Counted from the stretch's first letter, positions 36,223 through 45,986 are shown. The stretch: 64,000 nt of DNA from Rhizobiaceae bacterium (GCA_029233925.1 JARGOX010000014.1:22429-86428), one strand, 5' to 3'. Program-made: numbers and translations. The notes: a model not told the origin generated them from the letters alone.

Positions 36223-37473
36223 CTATTCCTCGCCGTGACCGGCAATCATCATGGCTTCCAGTGCCAGTCTTTCGGGCTTGCGCATGCGCTCGGATTCAGA
36301 CTTCAGCTGTCCGCAGGCGGCCAGGATATCGGCGCCCCGAGGGGTGCGGATCGGCGACGCATAGCCGGCGTGATTGACGAAATCGGCAAAGACCTTGATG
36401 TGCTCCCAGTCGGAGCATTCGTACTGGCTGCCGGGCCAGGGGTTGAACGGGATCAAATTGATCTTGGCCGGGACACCCTTGAGCAGTTGAACAAGATCCC
36501 TGGCATCTTCCAGTGAATCATTGACGCCCTTGAGCATGACATATTCAAAGGTAATGCGCCGTGCATTGGAAAGGCCCGGATAATCGCGGCAGGCTTGAAT
36601 GAGTTCGGCAATCGGGTATTTCTTGTTGATCGGCACCAGTTCGTTGCGCAGATCATCGCGCACCGCATGCAGCGAGATGGCGAGCATGACGCCGATTTCT
36701 TCGCCGGTGCGGTAGATTTCCGGCACGACACCGGAAGTCGACAGGGTGATGCGCCGTTTCGACAAGGACAGGCCCTCATTGTCGGAGGCAATCAGCAGAG
36801 CCGTTTTCACATTTTCGAAATTGTACAGCGGCTCGCCCATGCCCATCATGACGATATTGGTAATCTTGCGTCCTTCGGAGGGCACGATGGCGCCCTGCGG
36901 CGTGTCCTTTTTGGGAAAATCTCCGAGACGTTCGCGGGCCAGAAGCAGTTGTGAGAGGATTTCCTCTGCGGTGAGATTGCGCACGAGCGTCTGCGTTCCA
37001 GTATGACAGAAAGAGCAATTCAGGGTGCAACCCACCTGGCTGGATATGCAAAGGGTGCCGCGGCCTTCTTCCGGAATATAGACGGTTTCAATTTCGACAG
37101 GCTTGCCCGCACCGCGTGAGGGAAATTGCAAAAGCCATTTTCTGGTGCCGTCTTCGGAAATCTGTTCGTCGACGATTTTTGGACGCGCGATGGTAAAGCG
37201 CTCGCTCAACAGGGCGCGCAGTTCCCTTGACACATTGAGCATCTCGGCAAAATCGGAAACACCGCGCACATAAAGCCAGTGCCAAAGCTGCTGAACCCGC
37301 ATCTTGACCTGGCGTTCAGGAATGCCCGCATCGCTTAGAACCGCGCTCATTTCTTCGCGGGTCATGCCAATCAGCGATGGTTTTTGGCCATCTGGCAGTG
37401 GTGATACGGCTTTGACACGCAAGGCCAGGGCATCGCGGGTGTCGGTGTTTTTCAAATCAATGGTCAGGGGCAT
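36223..37473 (-). CDS. rlmN: Dual-specificity 23S rRNA/tRNA adenine C2-methyltransferase
   Basis: A 416-residue radical-SAM methylase for A2503 of 23S rRNA and A37 of some tRNAs. The iron-sulfur cluster motif is CTLNCSFC (Cys149, Cys153, Cys156). [14 protein letters not shown] and [13 protein letters not shown] are diagnostic, and the C-terminal [11 protein letters not shown] carries the Cys that forms the methyl-transfer intermediate. Nothing is missing. A small membrane-protein gene follows in the same operon. Confidence 0.97.
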   Translation of the reverse strand: MPLTIDLKNTDTRDALALRVKAVSPLPDGQKPSLIGMTREEMSAVLSDAGIPERQVKMRVQQLWHWLYVRGVSDFAEMLNVSRELRALLSERFTIARPKIVDEQISEDGTRKWLLQFPSRGAGKPVEIETVYIPEEGRGTLCISSQVGCTLNCSFCHTGTQTLVRNLTAEEILSQLLLARERLGDFPKKDTPQGAIVPSEGRKITNIVMMGMGEPLYNFENVKTALLIASDNEGLSLSKRRITLSTSGVVPEIYRTGEEIGVMLAISLHAVRDDLRNELVPINKKYPIAELIQACRDYPGLSNARRITFEYVMLKGVNDSLEDARDLVQLLKGVPAKINLIPFNPWPGSQYECSDWEHIKVFADFVNHAGYASPIRTPRGADILAACGQLKSESERMRKPERLALEAMMIAGHGEE

Positions 37474-37543
37474 CGGGCAGATCTTTCAGATCAGGTAAAT
37501 CGTCTGCACATTCGTACAGTCAGGCGCGGTGATCTCTCATCTA

Positions 37544-37587
37544 GAGCGTTTCCTGATCAAATGGAACCATTCGATCAGGAAACGCTC
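37544..37587. repeat. 44-bp near-perfect palindromic intergenic repeat
   Basis: GAGCGTTTCCTGATC (37544-37558) and its exact complement at 37573-37587; the interior AATGG-AA-CCATT pairs as well, leaving one mismatch. It resembles a palindromic repeat family common between rhizobial genes. A decayed relative lies at 34940-34973 (AGAGCGCATTG...AACCATTTGAT). Confidence 0.75.
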
Positions 37588-37648
37588 AGTTGTTGTCGGT
37601 GTCACCCTTTGCCGGGGCACCAGGAATGACCTGAATATAGTGCACAGC

Positions 37649-37671
37649 AAAAGGCCGGCACAAGGCCGGCC
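37649..37671 (-). terminator. Terminator of the ialB-family gene
   Basis: GGCCGGC / GCCGGCC with a 5-nt loop; on the minus strand it is followed by TTTT, about 34 nt after the stop. Confidence 0.75.
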
Positions 37672-37704
37672 AATATATTCCAGACAATCTGTGTGATTGC
37701 GGGT

Positions 37705-38211
37705 CTATCTGCAGTTGGCGATTTCGTCCAGAGCTGCTGTCACACCGGAAAGCGAATAGGTGTAGCTTGTCTTGGTGCCGCGGCGCGAAATGGCATCGAC
37801 CGTCATGTTCGACCCGGCACGCATGGCAGCCACCAGCGATGGCTCTTCAGCGGCATTTTCGACCCAGGCTGAATCATTCTGGGTGAAAAGGGTAAAATCG
37901 CGACCATCTATCTTCACTGTCACCTTTGAACCGTCTTGCAGCGTATAGCCCATCTTCGCCTGAGGCTCATAACTGATATTCTGTCCCGGGCGCTGCGAAA
38001 TCAGGAAAAAGATATCTCCGTGATTGACGCCATCGGGTTGTTTGCGCGTCGGCAGCGAAAGAACATAACAAACCTTGCTGTTTGCCGCCGAATAGGAATA
38101 GGCACCCCACGCGCTGAATTGTTTAATCAGCGATGGTGGCGACTGGGCCAATGCGGAGCCGATCATTGTGAACGACAGGACAAATGCGAGCACGAACTTC
38201 TTTAAAACCAT
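37705..38211 (-). CDS. Invasion-associated locus B (IalB) family protein
   Basis: A 168-residue exported protein with a clear signal peptide (KKFVLAFVLSFTMIGSALAQ). The mature part shows the IalB pattern: FSAWGAYSYSAANSKVCYVLSLPTRKQPDGVNHGDIFFLISQRPG, GSKVTVKIDGRDFTLF, and a final Cys (LDEIANCR) that could pair with the first. The name comes from Bartonella; most family members are periplasmic proteins of unknown role in free-living alphaproteobacteria. AGG precedes the ATG at 38211. Confidence 0.85.
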   Translation of the reverse strand: MVLKKFVLAFVLSFTMIGSALAQSPPSLIKQFSAWGAYSYSAANSKVCYVLSLPTRKQPDGVNHGDIFFLISQRPGQNISYEPQAKMGYTLQDGSKVTVKIDGRDFTLFTQNDSAWVENAAEEPSLVAAMRAGSNMTVDAISRRGTKTSYTYSLSGVTAALDEIANCR

Positions 38212-38464
38212 AATAAACCTACCGGTTGTCTTCATTGCCTTCAAACAGGGGTCTTGCATTGAACATGCAGGTTTGGCAACAATTTGACTTAATTTGCGCA
38301 AACTTCGGTTACCAAACCGTCAACAAGGGCACAAAACCTGACGATTTCTCCTGATATTGGGGATTTGCAAGCAGTTACCACGCCGAATGACAGAAGAAAA
38401 CAGACCAAAATATTTTGCGCAGCGCCCTTTCATCCGGTTCAATGTCTGATGTGGTGAACAAGAA

Positions 38465-38839
38465 TCAGTCGGAGATGGTGCCAAGGGCGTTTCTGGCCGC
38501 TGCATAATGGCCAGGCTTGATGTGGCTGCGCACCGCCGCCAGCGCCACGCCAAGAACAGCGACGTCATCTGAAAACCCGACAAGCGCGAAAAAATCCGGA
38601 ATGCCATCCAGCGGCAGCACAAAATAGGCCAATGCCGCCAGCAATATTCCGCGAACCCTGGTGGGCGTCTGGGAGTCCATGGCACAATAATAGGATGCGA
38701 CAAGGTCTTCCATGAAGGGCACCTGACGGGCGGCATTGCGGACGGTTTTCCAGAACTTGTTTTGAACCTTCTGTTCGCGATCCCGGCGCGTGTCATCATC
38801 ACCGGGTTCAAGTATCTCGCCAAATTTGATGTCGCTCAT
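38465..38839 (-). CDS. DUF1232 (YkvA) family protein
   Basis: A 124-residue protein with the DUF1232 core, RGILLAALAYFVLPLDGIPDFFALVGFSDDVAVLGVAL, including the signature P-x-D-x-I-P-D. It is likely membrane-associated through the helical hairpin; its function is unknown. The ATG at 38839 begins the conserved region; the frame extends to 38920 without homology. Confidence 0.85.
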   Translation of the reverse strand: MSDIKFGEILEPGDDDTRRDREQKVQNKFWKTVRNAARQVPFMEDLVASYYCAMDSQTPTRVRGILLAALAYFVLPLDGIPDFFALVGFSDDVAVLGVALAAVRSHIKPGHYAAARNALGTISD

Positions 38840-38923
38840 GAACTGCCCATCCGATGATAAGATGTTTCCCACTTCAGGTTTCCTTGGAAGGAATATGGAT
38901 GTTCGCGTAAACATGTTCAAGCA

Positions 38924-39208
38924 TCAGCTTATGCCTGCGGCCCGGTTCATGGCCTTGGCAAGACGGAAATCCAGATCGGTCAAGCCGCCCGTATCATGGG
39001 TTGTCAGCACCACATCCACCCGTTTGTAGACATTGAACCATTCGGGATGGTGGTTGAGTTTTTCGGCGGCAAGGGCGCATTGCGTCATGAACCCAAAGGC
39101 TTCGCGGAAGTTTTTGAAATCGAAAGAGCGCTCCAGCGCTTTTGCGTCCTTGCGCAATGTCCAGCCAGGCACGTCACCAAGCTGTCTTTCTACGTCCTGC
39201 TTATCCAT
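38924..39208 (-). CDS. phhB: 4a-hydroxytetrahydrobiopterin dehydratase
   Basis: A 94-residue pterin-4a-carbinolamine dehydratase. The catalytic histidines are in [11 protein letters not shown] (His53, His54) and [11 protein letters not shown] closes the fold. It recycles the pterin used by aromatic amino-acid hydroxylases; no hydroxylase gene is adjacent, so its partner lies elsewhere. GAGAGG precedes the ATG. Confidence 0.93.
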   Translation of the reverse strand: MDKQDVERQLGDVPGWTLRKDAKALERSFDFKNFREAFGFMTQCALAAEKLNHHPEWFNVYKRVDVVLTTHDTGGLTDLDFRLAKAMNRAAGIS

Positions 39209-39290
39209 GAACGCCTCTCTGTGCTGTCAGTCTTTTACGGCCGTCCCCGGGCGGAAGGCATAATGGTGTGTTTATGTCGATCTGCCGACA

Positions 39291-39884
39291 TCAGCGGCTG
39301 TTGATGGAAGACTTGGGCATCGCTTCGATGGGCTGACTGGATGGCTTTGCCTGTGTCAGGGGATAGATTTCCTCAGTCACATAGGGCCCCCCTCCAACGG
39401 ATTCGCGTGCCGACATCACGACGAACCTTGAAACGGTGAAGGGATCTGTACGAAAATTGCTGCGCGCACCAAGGTATTGTACCACGTCATGGACCCGAGC
39501 GCCGCGCAATCTGGCAAGGCTGACATGGGGTGTGAATTTGCGTGGATCCGGTCTCAGATGAAGCCGCTGACAGATGCGCTCGATTTCGGCCTGCAACGCC
39601 ATGAGATCCGGGGATGCAGAAACACCCGCCCAAAGGGAATGAGGTTTTTTCGAGCCGAATGACCCAAGGCCGATCAAGGACAGGTTGAAAGCGTGACGGC
39701 CGATGCGATCCAGCGCGTGGACAAGCTCATCGGCTGTGGGTGCGTCAATATCGCCAATGAAACGCAGGGTGATATGGTAATTTTCCACATCGATCCAGCG
39801 GGCACCGTGCAAACCGCCGCGAAGAAGCGAAAGACTCAGGGCCGCTTCGCGAGGAATCTCGAGGGCAATAAACAAACGCGGCAT
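39291..39884 (-). CDS. thpR: RNA 2',3'-cyclic phosphodiesterase (2'-5' RNA ligase family)
   Basis: A 197-residue 2H phosphoesterase. The two catalytic motifs are HITL (His37) and HVSL (His120), each followed by a short strand as in LigT/ThpR proteins. It opens RLFIALEIPREAALSLS. GGGGAGG lies 6 nt before the ATG at 39884. The physiological RNA target is unknown. Confidence 0.92.
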   Translation of the reverse strand: MPRLFIALEIPREAALSLSLLRGGLHGARWIDVENYHITLRFIGDIDAPTADELVHALDRIGRHAFNLSLIGLGSFGSKKPHSLWAGVSASPDLMALQAEIERICQRLHLRPDPRKFTPHVSLARLRGARVHDVVQYLGARSNFRTDPFTVSRFVVMSARESVGGGPYVTEEIYPLTQAKPSSQPIEAMPKSSINSR

Positions 39885-40011
39885 GGCAGCCTCCCCGATT
39901 CGATACGATGTTTCCAGCGAATCATGTGTGGTTGCCGAGAGCAAGACCTAGTGCATGCAAAAAGCAATTTTCACGACAATTTGTCCACACTCATACCCTG
40001 ATGTTCTGTCT

Positions 40012-40662
40012 CTATTGTGACGTTTGGCCGTTGATCAAGGCTATCAGGTCCTCGGCATAGGGCAGAAATCTGGCAACCATGATGTCCACGCCCTTGGGAT
40101 TGGGATGCATGCCGTCACCAATGTCCAGTCCACTCTGGGCTGCCACGCCGTCCAGAAAAAACGGATAGAGGGGAACCGCCCGGGCCTCTGCCAGTTCCGG
40201 GTAAATGGTGTTGAACCGTTCGGCATAATCATCGCCCATATTGGGCGGCGCCAGCATGCCGACCAACAGGACGGCAATGCCACGCTTTTGCAATCCGGCG
40301 ATCATGGCGTCCAGGTTCTGGCGCGTGTTTTCAGGGCTCAGGCCACGCAGCGCATCATTTGCGCCCAGTTGCAATAGCACCGCGTCTGTTCCTTCGGGTA
40401 CCGACCAGTTGATCCGCGCCAGGCCGCCGGTTGACGTATCGCCGGATACGCCGGCATTGCTGATCGCCACATCATAGCCCTCGGCCTTCAGGGCGGCTTC
40501 CAATTTTGACGGAAACGCGTCGGAAGGCGCCAGTTCATAGCCCGCCATCAGGCTGTCGCCAAATCCGACGATCTGGACTGTATCGGCCTGCGCAAAACTG
40601 CCTGCCGCAAAAGAAAAACAGCTAAAAAGGATGAAAATGCGACATGCGGCTTTAATTGTCAT
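40012..40662 (-). CDS. tesA: Arylesterase / thioesterase I, SGNH hydrolase
   Basis: A 216-residue periplasmic GDSL enzyme. A signal peptide ends near FAQA. Catalytic blocks: GFGDSLMAGYE (Ser37), AGVSGDTSTGGLAR, GANDALRG and DGMHPNPKG with the Asp-His dyad. The ATG at 40662 gives the signal peptide; the frame to 40707 does not improve it. It is divergent from ybbA-ybbP, the same grouping as tesA/ybbA/ybbP in E. coli. Confidence 0.92.
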   Translation of the reverse strand: MTIKAACRIFILFSCFSFAAGSFAQADTVQIVGFGDSLMAGYELAPSDAFPSKLEAALKAEGYDVAISNAGVSGDTSTGGLARINWSVPEGTDAVLLQLGANDALRGLSPENTRQNLDAMIAGLQKRGIAVLLVGMLAPPNMGDDYAERFNTIYPELAEARAVPLYPFFLDGVAAQSGLDIGDGMHPNPKGVDIMVARFLPYAEDLIALINGQTSQ

Positions 40663-40743
40663 GGGATGGTTCCTAAATTCTCTGGCAGCAGCAAAGAGGA
40701 TCGACACAATGATTTCTGCCTATACATATAGTGAGCGGTCGCT

Positions 40744-41445
40744 TTGACAAAACCCATCATAGAGTTGAAAAAAGCTGATTTGACGCTGGGCAACGGCGCA
40801 ACCTCCGTTCATGTCCTTAAAAATATGGATCTGAGTGTCAATCCGGGCGAATCCGTCGGCATCGTCGGTCCCTCAGGCTCGGGCAAATCCACCCTGCTGA
40901 TGGTGCTGGCAGGTCTGGAAAGCATCGATTCGGGTGAAATCACCATATCAGGAAATCCCATCCACCACATGAGCGAGGACGAGGTGGCCCATTTCCGCGG
41001 GCGCAATGTCGGAATAGTCTTTCAGTCTTTCCACCTCATTCCCAACATGACGGCGCTGGAAAATGTCGCTGTGCCGCTGGAACTGGCAGGGCGATCGGAT
41101 GCATTTGAAGTGGCGCGTCAGGAACTGGCCTCTGTCGGGCTGGCGGAACGCATGACCCATTATCCGGGTGAATTGTCGGGCGGCGAGCAGCAACGCGTCG
41201 CCATTGCGCGAGCTCTGGCGCCCTCGCCGGCTTTGCTGATTGCGGACGAACCCACGGGCAATCTCGACGCTGAGACCGGCAGGCAGATCGCTGATCTGCT
41301 GTTTGCCAAACAGGCGGAGCGCGGCACAACGCTGCTTCTGGTGACCCACGACAGTGCCCTTGCCGAGCGATGCAGCCGTCAGGTGCGCGTTCGTTCCGGT
41401 CAGATCTTGAGTGAAACAGACACTGAAGAAGTGGCTGTCGCGTGA
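40744..41445 (+). CDS. ABC transporter ATP-binding protein, YbbA/LolD type, TTG start
   Basis: A 233-residue MacB/LolD-class ATPase. Walker A is GPSGSGKSTLL (about residues 42-52), the Q-loop FQSFHLIP, the signature LSGGEQQRVAIARAL and Walker B ALLIADEPTGNLD. The start is a TTG at 40744; no ATG or GTG in frame is better placed. The permease gene starts inside its stop codon (GTGA), so the two are coupled. Likely substrates are lipids or lipoprotein-related molecules, by analogy with YbbAP. Confidence 0.92.
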   Translation: MTKPIIELKKADLTLGNGATSVHVLKNMDLSVNPGESVGIVGPSGSGKSTLLMVLAGLESIDSGEITISGNPIHHMSEDEVAHFRGRNVGIVFQSFHLIPNMTALENVAVPLELAGRSDAFEVARQELASVGLAERMTHYPGELSGGEQQRVAIARALAPSPALLIADEPTGNLDAETGRQIADLLFAKQAERGTTLLLVTHDSALAERCSRQVRVRSGQILSETDTEEVAVA

Positions 41446-44033
41446 ACCAGACTGCAACAAAGAACCAGATTGCAACAAAGAAATTGCCTGGCATGACGGA
41501 TATTCGACTTGCCTTTCGTCTGGCCCTGCGTGAAATGCGCGGCGGCCTTTCGGGTTTTTACATATTTCTGGCCTGTATTGCACTGGGTACAGCTGCCATT
41601 GCCGGGGTCAATTCGGTCTCGCGTTCCATCACCGGAGCGATCAATCAGGAAGGGCAGGCCATTCTTGGCGGTGATTTCCGCTTTGAACTGCAAAACCGGG
41701 CAGCCAGCGAACAGGAACTGGCGTTTCTGCGCGATCAGGGCCAAATGACCACCACCACCGGCCTGCGCTCGATGACGCGTCTTGTCGATGGGTCGGACCA
41801 GGCACTGGTTGAGGCAAAGGCCGTGGATTCGGCCTATCCACTGTTCGGGCAACTGGCGGTCTCGCCGCCCCTCGATTTTCAGGCGCTCTATGGCGAAGCC
41901 GACGGTCGGTTCGGTGTGGCAGTTGCGCCGCTTTTGCTGGAACGGCTCAATGTTTCGCTGGGCGCAACGGTCTTGTTGGGCAATGCGCAGTTTGAAATCA
42001 GAGCCCTGATCGACAATGAACCGGATGCGCTCTCAGATGGTTTTGGTTTTGCGCCGCGCCTGTTGCTATCGCAGGACGGACTGGCGGCTGCCGGTCTGAT
42101 CCAGACCGGCAGTCTTGTCGAATATGCCTACAAGATCCGTCTGCCGGACGGCGCCAGTGAAGCGGACGTGGTGCAATTGCGCGAAACGGCCGAGCGCGAT
42201 TTTCCAGCCGCCGGCTGGTCGATGCGCAGCCGCAGCAATGCAGCGCCGGCCCTCAGTGCCAATATCACGCGATTTTCCCAGTTTCTGACACTGGTTGGCC
42301 TGACAGCGCTGATTGTCGGTGGCGTGGGTGTGGCCAATGCAGTGCGTGCCTTTCTCGATTCCAAGCGGTCGGTCATCGCCACGTTCAAATGTCTGGGCGC
42401 TTCAGGCGGGTTTGTATTTGTGGTCTACCTGATGCAGATTCTGATTATCTGTACCATCGGAATCGCCATCGGGCTTGTCATCGGGGCCGCATTGCCGGTG
42501 ATTGCCTCATCTGCTCTGGCAGAGATCATTCCGGTTTCTGCGGAGCCTGCGCTCTATCCCGGCGCCTTGCTTCTGGCCACGATCTTTGGCTATCTGACGG
42601 CTCTTGCCTTCGCTGTTCTGCCACTCGGGCGATCCCGGGAAGTCCCGGCGACGGCGCTTTTTCGCGAACAGGGCTTTGACGCTGCAAGTCTGCCGAAATG
42701 GCCCTATGTTCTGGCAGCCACCGTGCTGATTGCCGTCTTCGCCGGCCTTGCCATATTCACCTCTTACGATCGGTTTATTGCCAGCGTGTTTCTGGGCGCC
42801 ATTGCCTTTGCCTTTGTGGTTTTGCGGCTGGTATCGGTGCTGATCGAAATGCTGGCGCGCCGGGCGCCCAAGGTGCGGTCCACCGCCCTGCGCCTTGCAA
42901 TCGGCAATATCCACCGTCCCGGTGCCCTGACGCCATCGGTTGTCCTGTCGCTGGGACTGGGACTGGCATTGCTGGTGACCCTGGCGCTGATCGATGGCAA
43001 TTTGCGACGGGAAATCAGTGGCAGCCTGCCGGAGCGGGCACCGAATTTCTTCTTCGTCGATGTGCAAAGCAGTGAAGTCGAGGGTTTCAAGGCGATCCTT
43101 GAAAAACAGGCCCCTGACGGTGTCCTGCAGCTTGTCCCGATGCTTCGCGGGCGCATTCTTGCCTTCAATGATGTCGATATCCGCAAGATCGAAGTCCCGC
43201 CCGGCGGCCAATGGGTGCTGCGTGGCGATCGCGGTGTGACCTATTCTGCTGACCCTCCCGAGAACTCGACGATCACAGAAGGCGCCTGGTGGCCTGCAGA
43301 CTATGCGGGAGAACCGCTGGTTTCCTTTTCCGCAGAGGAGGCGGGTGAATTGGGATTGGTGCTTGGTGACACAGTGACGGTCAATGTGCTGGGACGCAAT
43401 GTGACGGCCAGGATTGCCAGCCTGCGTGAAGTTGAATGGGAATCGCTGTCGATCAATTTTGTCATGGTGTTTTCGCCCAATACATTTGCCGGTGCGCCCC
43501 ATGCCTGGCTTGCCACGTTGAGTGACCCTGCTGCCACGCCGACCGAGGAGGGCAATGTGCTGCGGTCGGTGACCAATGCGTATCCGACCGTTACCAGCGT
43601 CCGGGTCAAGGATGCTTTGGATGTGGTCAACCGCATTGTCGGCCAATTGGCAACGGCCATTCGCTCGGCCGCTGCGGTTGCGCTGGTGGCTTCCGTTCTC
43701 GTTCTGGCGGGCGCATTGGCTGCCGGTAACCGCGCCCGCGCCCATGATGCCATTGTCCTCAAAACGCTGGGCGCAACCCGTCGCACCTTGATACGGGCAT
43801 TTTCCTATGAATATCTGATGCTTGGTCTGGCGACGGCGATTTTTGCCCTGTTTGCCGGGGGCGTGGCTGCATGGTTTGTGGTTGCACGCATCATGAACTT
43901 GCCGTCGCAATTTCTGCCTGACGTGGCGATCATCACGGTTGTCTCGGCTTTGGTACTGACGGTCGGGATCGGATTGGCCGGGACATGGAGGGTTCTGGGT
44001 CAGAAAGCGGCGCCTGTCTTGCGGAATCTCTAA
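41442..44033 (+). CDS. FtsX-like ABC permease, YbbP type
   Basis: An 863-residue permease with about ten helices in three clusters: one near residues 35-55, three each around 280-420 and 750-860, plus 430-520. Two FtsX-like domains surround large periplasmic loops (residues 60-270 and 545-720). AFLDSKRSVIATFKCLGASGGFV and AHDAIVLKTLGATRRTLIRAF are the coupling helices. It begins with GTG overlapping the ybbA stop. The first 13 residues arise from an 18-bp tandem duplication, so a later ATG at 41493 (MTDIRLAFRLALREM) could be the ancestral start, though it lacks a good ribosome site. Confidence 0.92.
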   Translation: MNQTATKNQIATKKLPGMTDIRLAFRLALREMRGGLSGFYIFLACIALGTAAIAGVNSVSRSITGAINQEGQAILGGDFRFELQNRAASEQELAFLRDQGQMTTTTGLRSMTRLVDGSDQALVEAKAVDSAYPLFGQLAVSPPLDFQALYGEADGRFGVAVAPLLLERLNVSLGATVLLGNAQFEIRALIDNEPDALSDGFGFAPRLLLSQDGLAAAGLIQTGSLVEYAYKIRLPDGASEADVVQLRETAERDFPAAGWSMRSRSNAAPALSANITRFSQFLTLVGLTALIVGGVGVANAVRAFLDSKRSVIATFKCLGASGGFVFVVYLMQILIICTIGIAIGLVIGAALPVIASSALAEIIPVSAEPALYPGALLLATIFGYLTALAFAVLPLGRSREVPATALFREQGFDAASLPKWPYVLAATVLIAVFAGLAIFTSYDRFIASVFLGAIAFAFVVLRLVSVLIEMLARRAPKVRSTALRLAIGNIHRPGALTPSVVLSLGLGLALLVTLALIDGNLRREISGSLPERAPNFFFVDVQSSEVEGFKAILEKQAPDGVLQLVPMLRGRILAFNDVDIRKIEVPPGGQWVLRGDRGVTYSADPPENSTITEGAWWPADYAGEPLVSFSAEEAGELGLVLGDTVTVNVLGRNVTARIASLREVEWESLSINFVMVFSPNTFAGAPHAWLATLSDPAATPTEEGNVLRSVTNAYPTVTSVRVKDALDVVNRIVGQLATAIRSAAAVALVASVLVLAGALAAGNRARAHDAIVLKTLGATRRTLIRAFSYEYLMLGLATAIFALFAGGVAAWFVVARIMNLPSQFLPDVAIITVVSALVLTVGIGLAGTWRVLGQKAAPVLRNL
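41445..41480 (+). repeat. 18-bp tandem duplication at the 5' end of the ybbP-type gene
   Basis: AACCAGACTGCAACAAAG followed directly by AACCAGATTGCAACAAAG: 17 of 18 identical, in frame, encoding NQTATK-NQIATK. Confidence 0.9.
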
Positions 44034-44207
44034 GCTCTGTTGACCGTCTTGGAATTAACCAGCTATTGGTAATAAGCTGATAGACCAATAAAAGTGCAGG
44101 CTTGGGTCTTGCCGTTGACACAATGAATCCTCATATTCACTCCATCTGCGTGTGATTTGTAAAAAATCAGGCGCGAAACTGTTTTAACAATGTTTTGAGA
44201 GGTGAAA

Positions 44208-44951
44208 ATGGCAAATCCTCGTGATTTCCAGATGCGCGGCCAGCAGGCTGGAGTACAGTCTGGTGCCGTGATTGATGAAGGCCTGCGCTCTTACATGCTG
44301 CGGGTATACAACCTGATGGCCATGGGTTTGGCCATAACAGGCGTGGCAGCTTTTGCCACATCTCAAATGGCGATTTCCGGCGGCCAGCTGACAAGTTTCG
44401 GCCAGTTGATTTTTATGAGCCCGCTGAAATGGGTTGTCATGCTCGCACCGCTCGCCATGGTGTTTTTTCTGAGCTTTCGCATCAATAAAATGAGCGTCAG
44501 TGCTGCCCAGACGACCTTCTGGATCTATTCCGCCATGGTCGGGCTGTCGCTGGCATCGATTTTCCTGGTGTTTACCGGTCAAAGCATCGTGCAAACATTC
44601 TTCATCACGGCTGCATCCTTTGGTGCCCTGTCGTTGTGGGGCTATACGACAAAGCGCGACCTGACCGGAATGGGATCATTCCTGTTCATGGGATTGATCG
44701 GTCTCATCATTGCATCAGTGGTCAATATCTTCCTTGCATCCAGTGCGATGCAGTTTGCGATTTCCGCCATCGGTGTTCTGATATTTGCAGGGCTGACTGC
44801 CTATGACACGCAGCAGATCAAGTCGATGTATTATGAAGGTGACGGCTCGGAAGTGGCTGGCCGCAAGGCGATCATGGGTGCCCTGCGCCTCTATCTCGAC
44901 TTCCTCAACCTGTTCCTCTTCCTGTTGCAGTTCCTTGGCAACCGCAACTAG
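44208..44951 (+). CDS. Bax inhibitor-1 / YccA family membrane protein
   Basis: A 247-residue protein with seven predicted helices. It opens DEGLRSYMLRVYNLMAMGLAITGVAAF and contains FITAASFGALSLWGYTTKRDLTGMGSFL and FAGLTAYDTQQIKSMYYEGD, the family's signature with the Asp of the pH-sensing pair. BI-1 relatives are calcium-leak channels or protease modulators. The start at 44208 follows GAGG. A good terminator follows. Confidence 0.93.
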   Translation: MANPRDFQMRGQQAGVQSGAVIDEGLRSYMLRVYNLMAMGLAITGVAAFATSQMAISGGQLTSFGQLIFMSPLKWVVMLAPLAMVFFLSFRINKMSVSAAQTTFWIYSAMVGLSLASIFLVFTGQSIVQTFFITAASFGALSLWGYTTKRDLTGMGSFLFMGLIGLIIASVVNIFLASSAMQFAISAIGVLIFAGLTAYDTQQIKSMYYEGDGSEVAGRKAIMGALRLYLDFLNLFLFLLQFLGNRN

Positions 44952-44972
44952 TGCATGAGAACAAGATTTTGG

Positions 44973-45000
44973 AAAAGGCGGTCTTCGGGCCGCCTTTTTT
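44973..45000 (+). terminator. Rho-independent terminator of the BI-1 gene
   Basis: AAAAGGCGG / CCGCCTTTTTT around an 8-nt loop, 22 nt after the stop, ending in a T-run. Confidence 0.9.
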
Positions 45001-45036
45001 GTTGAAACAGCACCCACCATCATCCATAGCAGTGAT

Positions 45037-45600
45037 ATGACCCATAGACTGCGTGATGCACATTTTGACGATCTGTACGCCATCACCGAAATCTACCGCG
45101 AAGCGGTGGAGAACGGTGTGTCCTCCTATGAATTGACGCCACCGTCGCTGGCGGAAATGACACGGCGTTTTGAGGATCTGACCGCGCAGAACTATCCCTA
45201 TATCGTGGCCGAAGATCATGCGGGCCAGTTGCTGGGCTATGCCTATGCAGGCGCCTACCGTACACGGCCCGCCTACCGCTGGACGGTTGAGGATTCCATT
45301 TACCTGGCGCCGCAGGCGCGCGGCATGGGGCTTGGCAAAAAACTGCTGTCAGAGCTCGTGCAGCGTTGCACAAGCCTGGGATTTCGCCAGCTGATCGCCG
45401 TGATTGGCGGGGCGCATCCGGCCTCCGTCCAGGTGCATCGTGCATTGGGCTTTGAATTGACCGGCACCATGCGCGCCACCGGTTTCAAGCATGGTCGCTG
45501 GCTGGATACCACCATCATGCAATTGTCACTGGGCGAAGGCAGCACGAGCGATCCGGAGGCTGATTCCTATCCGGGAACGCTCTATGAAAAAGCCGATTAG
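45037..45600 (+). CDS. GNAT acetyltransferase, phosphinothricin acetyltransferase-like
   Basis: A 187-residue Pat/COG1247-type acetyltransferase. Family features: LRDAHFDDLYAITEIYREAVENGVSSYEL, GYAYAGAYRTRPAYRWTVEDSIYL, motif A QARGMGLGKKLLSELVQRC and GGAHPASVQVHRALGF, with HGRWLDTTIMQ near the end. Homologues acetylate small amines, including methionine sulfoximine or phosphinothricin; resistance should not be assumed. It is convergent with the DUF2794 gene. Confidence 0.88.
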   Translation: MTHRLRDAHFDDLYAITEIYREAVENGVSSYELTPPSLAEMTRRFEDLTAQNYPYIVAEDHAGQLLGYAYAGAYRTRPAYRWTVEDSIYLAPQARGMGLGKKLLSELVQRCTSLGFRQLIAVIGGAHPASVQVHRALGFELTGTMRATGFKHGRWLDTTIMQLSLGEGSTSDPEADSYPGTLYEKAD

Positions 45601-45602
45601 TC

Positions 45603-45986
45603 TTATCGCCGCACCAGTTTTGGTGCTTTGTCGAAGACCTTGAGGACCTGTGCCAGATCGTGGCCGCGTTTGAGGATCAGGCCGCTGGCTGCAACCACGC
45701 TGAAGGCGCCCTGACGTCGTGCCAGCTTCGGGTCCTTCTCGATGCGAAACATCGGCACTTCACTGCTTCTGCGGAAGACCGAAAAAATCGCCTTCTCCTT
45801 CAAGTGGTCAATGGCATAGTCACGCCATTCGCCTTCGGCAACCATGCGCGAGTACAAGCGCAGGATGGCGTCAAGTTCGCGGCGTTGAAAGGTGATTGGC
45901 AATTGCTCTTTGGATTTTCGGAAAGCCTTGAGATCAACAAGCACTGACGCAGATGTCTTGTCATTGTGTCCCGGATTTCCGGTCAT
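45603..45986 (-). CDS. DUF2794 family protein
   Basis: A 127-residue small protein recognised as DUF2794 from ITFQRRELDAILRLYSRMVAEGEWRDYAIDHLKEKAIFSVFRRSSEVPMFRIEKDPKLAR. The family is restricted largely to alphaproteobacteria and has no known role. AAGGG lies 7 nt before the ATG. Confidence 0.87.
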   Translation of the reverse strand: MTGNPGHNDKTSASVLVDLKAFRKSKEQLPITFQRRELDAILRLYSRMVAEGEWRDYAIDHLKEKAIFSVFRRSSEVPMFRIEKDPKLARRQGAFSVVAASGLILKRGHDLAQVLKVFDKAPKLVRR

